64,000 bases of DNA, from the NCBI RefSeq assembly GCF_001984155.1, contig NZ_MTQO01000054.1:434001-498000 (forward strand), read 5' to 3'. Source of the DNA: Actinosynnema sp. ALI-1.44 (GTDB lineage Bacteria; Actinomycetota; Actinomycetes; Mycobacteriales; Pseudonocardiaceae). Below, in pieces: positions 59,837 through 64,000 of this stretch. The notes under the pieces were generated by a model. That model was not told the DNA's origin. It saw only the letters and a list, made by a program, of their open reading frames with translations, and did not search any database. The translations under genes and the position numbers were made by a program. How positions within the stretch are numbered: position 1 is the first letter of the stretch; every line of letters begins with the position of its first letter.

Positions 59837-60961
59837 ATGGAACGGAAACTGCCGCTACGCGCGCTGATCGCGCTGGCCACAGCGGCTTTCATCACGGTCG
59901 TGACCGAGGCGCTGCCCGCTGGGCTGCTCACCGGGATGGGCGGCGACCTGGCGGTGAGCGAGTCCGCGATGGGGCAGTCGATCACCGTCTACGCGATCGG
60001 GACCGCCCTGGCGGCGATCCCGTTGTACGTCATGACCGCCGACTGGCGGCGAAAACCCCTGCTGCTGGCGGCGATCACCGGGTTCGCCGTGGCGAACACG
60101 ATCACCGTCCTGTCGTCCGACTACGCGCTGACCATGGGCGCGCGGTTCGTGGCGGGGATGGCGGCGGGCATCGTGTGGTCGGTCATCCCCGGGTACTCCC
60201 GCCGTCTGGCGCCGGAGGGCGCACAGGGCAAGGCGATGGCGATCGTGATGGCCGGTATCCCGATCGCGTTGTCGCTCGGCGTGCCCGCGGGCACGTTCCT
60301 CGGCGGACTGGTCGGCTGGCGGGTGACGTTCGCGATCGTCTCGGGCCTCGCGGCGCTGCTGATCCTGTGGATCGCGACGATGGTTCCCGATCACCCCGGG
60401 CAGGGAGCGGGCGAACGCGTGTCGTTCCGTCGGACACTCGCGGTTCCCGGCGTGGCGGCGACCTTGTTCGTCGTCGTGGCGTTCGTGCTGGCGCACAACG
60501 TGCTCTACACGTACATAGCGCCGTTCCTGAACTACGCGGGTGGGGACGTGGACCTGGTGCTGTTGTTGCTGGGTGTCTCGTCGCTGGCGGGCATCTGGGT
60601 CGTCGGTGTGTTCATTGACCGCAGGCTCCGGCTGTTGTTGGTCGCGAGCACGGTCCTCGTGGCGATCGCGGCCGTCGGGTTGACGGGAAGCCCCTATGTG
60701 GCAGCGGTGTTGTGGGGACTGGGCTGGGGTGGCGTGCCGACTCTGCTGCAGACCGCAGTCGGGCGCGGCGGCGACACCGCGCAGGCGATGCTCGTGACGT
60801 TGTGGAACGCGTCCATGGCCGGTGGTGGCGTGGTCGGCGGCGTCTTCCTGGACACCTTGGGGCCCGTTTCCTTCCCGTGGGTGGCTGTCGCCCTGCTCGT
60901 ACCCGTGTTGGTGGTCGTGGCATCGAGGGTTGACGCGAAGGTCCCGCAGGTTCAGAATTAA
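59837..60961 (+). CDS. MFS exporter (12-TM, DHA1 type)
   Basis: The 374-residue protein has about 12 hydrophobic segments. It matches the AraJ/chloramphenicol-resistance type: VVTEALPAGLLTGMGGDLAVSESAMGQSITVYAIGTALAAIPL, GARFVAGMAAGIVWSVIPGYSRRLAPEGAQGKAMAIVMAGIPIALSLGVPAGTFLGGLVGWR. It probably exports a drug or sugar. It is divergent from merR, which likely activates it. The stop lies inside the palindrome at 60955-60976. Confidence 0.88.
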   Translation: MERKLPLRALIALATAAFITVVTEALPAGLLTGMGGDLAVSESAMGQSITVYAIGTALAAIPLYVMTADWRRKPLLLAAITGFAVANTITVLSSDYALTMGARFVAGMAAGIVWSVIPGYSRRLAPEGAQGKAMAIVMAGIPIALSLGVPAGTFLGGLVGWRVTFAIVSGLAALLILWIATMVPDHPGQGAGERVSFRRTLAVPGVAATLFVVVAFVLAHNVLYTYIAPFLNYAGGDVDLVLLLLGVSSLAGIWVVGVFIDRRLRLLLVASTVLVAIAAVGLTGSPYVAAVLWGLGWGGVPTLLQTAVGRGGDTAQAMLVTLWNASMAGGGVVGGVFLDTLGPVSFPWVAVALLVPVLVVVASRVDAKVPQVQN

Positions 60962-60976
60962 ACACATGGTTAATTC
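60955..60976. promoter_or_regulatory. AT-rich palindrome at the MFS/ABC junction
   Basis: GAATTAA-N8-TTAATTC, perfect 7-base arms, spans the MFS stop codon and the ABC ATPase start. It is strikingly AT-rich for this genome and has the size of a TetR or MarR operator. Confidence 0.5.
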
Positions 60977-61682
60977 GGTGGTTGTCGATGTCGACGGCCT
61001 GACCGTGCGACGGGGCGGCAGGCCGGTGCTGCGTGAGGTCCGATTCCGGGTCGACCGCGGTTCGGTGACCGGCTTGCTGGGCCCGAGCGGGTGCGGCAAG
61101 TCCACGCTGATGCGCGCGATCGTGGGCGCGCAGGTCGTCGAGTCGGGCGCGGTCACTGTCCTCGGCCTGCCCGCGGGCGACCCCGGATTGCGTGACCGGG
61201 TCGGGTACGCCACCCAGAACCCGGCCGTCCACGCCGACCTGACCGTCACGGAAGCCTTGCGCTACTTCGCTTCCGTGCTGAAAGCGGCCCGAACGGACGT
61301 GCGTCGCGTGATCGACGAGGTCGGGCTCACCAACCACGCCAACGCCATGGTCGGGCAGCTGTCCGGCGGCCAACGCAGCAGGGCGAGCCTGGCGGTCGCC
61401 CTGCTCGGCAAGCCCGAACTGCTGGTGCTGGACGAACCCACGGTCGGCCTGGATCCCGTGCTGCGCGAGGAGTTGTGGGCGCTGTTCCACAGCCTGGCCG
61501 CGCGAGGCGTGACGTTGCTGGTCTCCAGCCACGTGATGGACGAAGCCGCGCGCTGCCAACGGTTGTTGCTGATGCGTGAGGGGCGGATTCTCGCCGACGA
61601 CACACCCCAGGGGCTGCGGGAGCGAACCGAGACCGCCGACGTGGAACACGCGTTCCTCAAACTGATCAAGGAAGCCGCATGA
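60966..61682 (+). CDS. ABC-2 exporter ATPase
   Basis: The 238-residue protein has Walker A GPSGCGKST, signature LSGGQRSRASLAVAL, Walker B LLVLDEPTVGLDP and H-loop LVSSHVMDEAARC. It is the DrrA/NodI-type drug exporter ATPase. ATG 60966 is inside an AT-rich palindrome; earlier in-frame codons lie within the MFS gene. Confidence 0.92.
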   Translation: MVNSVVVDVDGLTVRRGGRPVLREVRFRVDRGSVTGLLGPSGCGKSTLMRAIVGAQVVESGAVTVLGLPAGDPGLRDRVGYATQNPAVHADLTVTEALRYFASVLKAARTDVRRVIDEVGLTNHANAMVGQLSGGQRSRASLAVALLGKPELLVLDEPTVGLDPVLREELWALFHSLAARGVTLLVSSHVMDEAARCQRLLLMREGRILADDTPQGLRERTETADVEHAFLKLIKEAA

Positions 61683-62395
61683 GCACCGCCCGCCGGATCC
61701 TGGCCCAGCTCAGGCACGACCCACGGACCGTGGCGATGCTGCTGCTCCTGCCGTCACTGCTGATGGTGTTGTTGCGCTTCGTGTTCAACTCCGAGCAGGC
61801 GTTCAGCCGGGCGGCACCCGCGTTGCTCGGCGTGTTCCCGTTCATCATCATGTTCATGATCGCGTCGATCACGACGCTGCGGGAGCGCACGAGCGGAACG
61901 CTGGAACGCCTGATGACCATGCCGATCAGCAAGCTCGGGTTGATCGGCGGGTACGCCATGGCGTTCGGGATCGTCGCGGTCGCCCAGGTGGCCGTCGCCA
62001 CGCTGGTCTCGGTGTGGTGGCTCGACCTGGACATCACCGGTCCACTGTGGATCCTGCTGGTCATCGCGGTGCTCGACGCGTTGCTCGGTATGGCGCTTGG
62101 CCTGTTCGTCAGCGCCTTCGCGCGCACCGAGTTCCAGGCGATGCAGTTCATGCCGGTGTTCGTGATGCCGCAGATCCTGCTGTGCGGCGTGTTCGTCCCC
62201 CGCGACGAGATGGCCGGTCTGCTGAACTGGCTGTCGGACGTGATGCCCTTGTCCTACGCGGTGCAGGCGCTCACGCACGTCACCCGGTCCGCGGACTTCA
62301 CCGGGTCGCTGGCCCGCGATCTCGTGGTCATCGGCGGCAGCGCGCTGCTGGCGCTGGTCCTCGGCGCCGCTACCCTCCGCAGGCGAACTCCTTGA
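61679..62395 (+). CDS. ABC-2 exporter permease
   Basis: The 238-residue protein has six membrane segments and ABC-2 (DrrB-like) features: AAPALLGVFPFIIMFMIASITTLRERTSGTLERLMTMPIS and FVMPQILLCGVFVPRDEMAGLLNWLSDVMPLSYAVQAL. ATG 61679 overlaps the ATPase gene by 4 bases. Drug or lipid export is likely. Confidence 0.9.
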   Translation: MSTARRILAQLRHDPRTVAMLLLLPSLLMVLLRFVFNSEQAFSRAAPALLGVFPFIIMFMIASITTLRERTSGTLERLMTMPISKLGLIGGYAMAFGIVAVAQVAVATLVSVWWLDLDITGPLWILLVIAVLDALLGMALGLFVSAFARTEFQAMQFMPVFVMPQILLCGVFVPRDEMAGLLNWLSDVMPLSYAVQALTHVTRSADFTGSLARDLVVIGGSALLALVLGAATLRRRTP

Positions 62396-62952
62396 GTATC
62401 CTGGCGAAAGTGGCACCAGTGATCACGGCCGTGAGCCGCAGCGAGAAGTACACCTTCACCAAGCCCAACACGGACAGCATCACGTTGCTCGAAGGGCTCG
62501 GGGTCGAAGGCGACGTCCACCAGGGCGTGACCGTCAAGCACCGGTCGCGTGTCAGGCGTGACCCGAGCCAGCCCAACCTGCGGCAGGTCCACCTGATCCA
62601 CTCGGAGTTGTTCGACGAGTTCCGGCAGGCCGGGTACACCGTCGGCCCGGGGGAGATCGGCGAGAACGTGACCACCCGCGGCATCGACCTGCTCGGCCTG
62701 CCGACCGGCACCCGGCTGCACCTCGGCGCGGAGGCGGTCGTCGAGGTGACCGGGTTGCGCAACCCGTGCGTGCAGATCGACGCCTTCCAGCAGGGCCTGC
62801 TCAAGCACGCGGTCACCCGTGACGAGAACGGCGATCTCGTCCGCAAGACCGGCGTGATGTCGGTCGTGCTCACCGGCGGTGTGGTCCGCCCGGGCGACGA
62901 GATCCGCGTCGAACTACCCGCTGAGCCACACCGGCCGCTCGGGCCGGTCTAG
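62392..62952 (+). CDS. MOSC domain protein
   Basis: The protein is about 186 residues from TTG 62392 (coupled, 4-base overlap) or 180 from GTG 62410. It has MOSC motifs: GLGVEGDVHQGVTVKHRSRVRR, VHLIHSELFDEF, GPGEIGENVTTRGIDL and LRNPCVQIDAF (conserved Cys). MOSC domains move sulfur in Mo-cofactor systems; this stand-alone type lacks other domains. It is last in the exporter operon. Confidence 0.87.
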   Translation: MSILAKVAPVITAVSRSEKYTFTKPNTDSITLLEGLGVEGDVHQGVTVKHRSRVRRDPSQPNLRQVHLIHSELFDEFRQAGYTVGPGEIGENVTTRGIDLLGLPTGTRLHLGAEAVVEVTGLRNPCVQIDAFQQGLLKHAVTRDENGDLVRKTGVMSVVLTGGVVRPGDEIRVELPAEPHRPLGPV

Positions 62953-62958
62953 TGGTCA

Positions 62959-63000
62959 CGAACGGGAGTCTGCCGAATACCCCTGACGAACTCCCGTTCG
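62959..63000. repeat. 11-base inverted repeat upstream of the PPOX gene
   Basis: CGAACGGGAGT (62959-62969) and ACTCCCGTTCG (62990-63000) are exact reverse complements with a 20-base loop, directly after the MOSC stop. It could end transcription from the left or be an operator for the PPOX gene. Confidence 0.6.
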
Positions 63001-63020
63001 CAACCACTAATCTAGCCACT

Positions 63021-63413
63021 GTGGACGCCGAACTAGCCAGGTTGGCCGACAGCAAGTACGTGCTCGTCACGACCTTCCGTAAGGACGGGACGAAGGTGCC
63101 GACGCCGGTCTGGTCGGCGCGCGACGGCGAAGAGCTGATCTTCTGGACCCGCGCCGACTCCGCCAAGGTGAAGCGCTTGCGCCGTGACCAGAACGTGGAG
63201 CTGGCCGAGTGCGACGTGCGCGGCAAGCCGAAGAGCGAGCCGATCACCGGGTCCGCCAGGCTGCTCGACGCGGCCGAGACGGACCGGATGCGCCGGGTGA
63301 TGGCCCGCAAGTACGGTCCGAGCGGCTGGCTGGTGATCTACAGCAGCAAGCTGTTCCGCGGCGCCAAGGGCACGATCTGCTACGCCGTCACATCGCCGGG
63401 GACATCGACGTAG
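63021..63413 (+). CDS. PPOX-class flavin/F420-dependent protein
   Basis: The protein is about 130 residues with a split-barrel flavin fold: SKYVLVTTFRKDGTKVPTPVWSARDGEELIFWTRADSAKVKRLRRDQNVEL. This fits the PPOX/F420-binding family of actinobacteria; F420 is probable but cannot be proved here. GTG 63021 is preferred over 62952 because TAATCT (63008-63013) lies 7 bases before it and the inverted repeat occupies the earlier part. The 3' end overlaps the opposite tetR by 34 bases. Confidence 0.85.
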   Translation: MDAELARLADSKYVLVTTFRKDGTKVPTPVWSARDGEELIFWTRADSAKVKRLRRDQNVELAECDVRGKPKSEPITGSARLLDAAETDRMRRVMARKYGPSGWLVIYSSKLFRGAKGTICYAVTSPGTST

Positions 63414-63970
63414 GACTGGATGATCGGCGCGACCGCGGCGACGAGTTCCTCCACGTCCGCGCCCGCGAGCGGCTCGACCTGGACGACGTAGCGCAGCAGC
63501 GCGAGGCCGACCATGTGCGACGCCGCCGCGGCCAGCCGCAGCCTCGGCACACCGAGGCCTGCCGACACCCTGGCGAGCACCTGGCGTTCGATGAACTGCT
63601 TGAGCATCCGCGCGGCCTGCTCGTTCGTGGTGACCGTGCGGACCATCGCGAGCAGCGGCTCCCTGGTCACCGGGTCGCCCCACGCGGTCAGGAACAGCCG
63701 CACGATCCGCTCCCCGAACTGCGACCGCGGCCCCTCGATCAGGGTGGGCACGACCGTGGCCGGGTCGATCGGCAGCCGCAGCGCGGCCACGAAGACCTGC
63801 TCCTTCGTGCCGAAGAAGTGGTGGATCAGCGCCGGGTTCACGGCGGCCTGCGCGGCGATGCCCCGGATGGTGGCGCCGTCGTAGCCGAGCTCGGCGAACT
63901 GCGCCCTGGCCGCGGCCAGGATCAGCTCGCGGGTCTCGTTCTGCCCAGGTCGGCGTCCGGCGCGTGCCAC
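63380..63970 (-). CDS. TetR family regulator
   Basis: The 196-residue protein has the TetR HTH (ELILAAARAQFAELGYDGATIRGIAAQAAVNPALIHHFFGTKEQVF, residues about 14-60) and a TetR C-terminal domain of the RutR/AefR-like sort. GTG 63970 is the likely start, near GGAGG. The target is unknown; it faces the edge of the window and overlaps the PPOX gene tail to tail. Confidence 0.88.
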   Translation of the reverse strand: MARAGRRPGQNETRELILAAARAQFAELGYDGATIRGIAAQAAVNPALIHHFFGTKEQVFVAALRLPIDPATVVPTLIEGPRSQFGERIVRLFLTAWGDPVTREPLLAMVRTVTTNEQAARMLKQFIERQVLARVSAGLGVPRLRLAAAASHMVGLALLRYVVQVEPLAGADVEELVAAVAPIIQSYVDVPGDVTA

Positions 63971-64000
63971 GTCCTCCAGCGTGCCACGTAGGCTTCCCGC

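Noticed and set aside
62952-63020. N-terminal extension of the PPOX protein from GTG 62952
   Set aside because: This part is taken up by the 11-base inverted repeat and precedes a clear TAATCT; the residues are not like the family start. GTG 63021 is preferred, though not proved.

Overview
The window is high-GC DNA read mostly as closely packed genes with GTG, TTG and ATG starts. It comes from an actinomycete, most likely of the Pseudonocardiaceae (Amycolatopsis, Lentzea, Saccharothrix or Kibdelosporangium type). The evidence is the sepF-yggT-divIVA-ileS-lspA-dnaE chromosomal backbone, an actinobacterial ileS T-box, a SAM-IV riboswitch, PriA-type hisA, and a bioB-bsaP-DUF2567 / nrtR / nadABC block laid out as in mycobacteria. 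I see no tRNA, rRNA, CRISPR array, insertion sequence or replication origin. No stretch of more than about 300 bases lacks a gene.

Layout. 1-2173: end of the division cluster (sepF, yggT, divIVA, a membrane protein). 2195-5575: T-box and ileS. 5658-10413: a penicillin-binding protein, a secreted pyroglutamyl-peptidase-like protein whose expected catalytic Cys is Ser, a DUF167 protein and a cation/proton antiporter. 10488-12001: SAM-IV riboswitch and a class V aminotransferase. 12043-15282: membrane protein, AraC regulator, VOC protein, lspA and an RluD-type pseudouridine synthase. 15360-22490: a Pro-rich winged-helix protein, a complete sugar ABC transporter, a GH18 chitinase with a DasR-like site and a kinase-like protein. 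22574-26113: dnaE. 27035-36214: biotin genes (bioA, then bioD-bioB-bsaP) split by a LacI-controlled sugar-catabolism operon (Gfo/Idh oxidoreductase, DUF993, sugar isomerase). 36293-38570: TetR and an MFS exporter. 38598-43549: NrtR-type regulator and nadABC with a palindromic operator between them. 43569-47206: peptide-type binding protein, class V aminotransferase, ArsR and SRPBCC pair. 47257-58514: histidine genes, preceded by a HisRS-like class II synthetase paralogue and interrupted by two insertions. 58649-63970: Clp-N/HTH protein under a double operator, MerR/MFS pair, ABC-2 exporter, MOSC protein, PPOX-family flavin protein and a TetR regulator.

Most notable points. (i) The his operon is broken after hisB and a small membrane gene by 4.5 kb carrying a MarR regulator, a P450-like protein lacking canonical P450 motifs, and a 942-residue LRR-Roc-COR (Roco) GTPase. 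It is broken again between hisH and hisA by a decayed subtilisin-like protease gene. (ii) A HisRS/HisZ-like protein sits directly upstream of hisD. (iii) Several compact regulatory sites are readable: paired LacI operators, the NAD operator wrapped round the nrtR ribosome binding site, a double palindrome lying exactly on the -35 and -10 of the Clp-N gene, and a DasR-like site at the chitinase. (iv) Many genes have a TANNNT hexamer 6-8 bases before the start codon and no Shine-Dalgarno sequence, which suggests widespread leaderless transcription.
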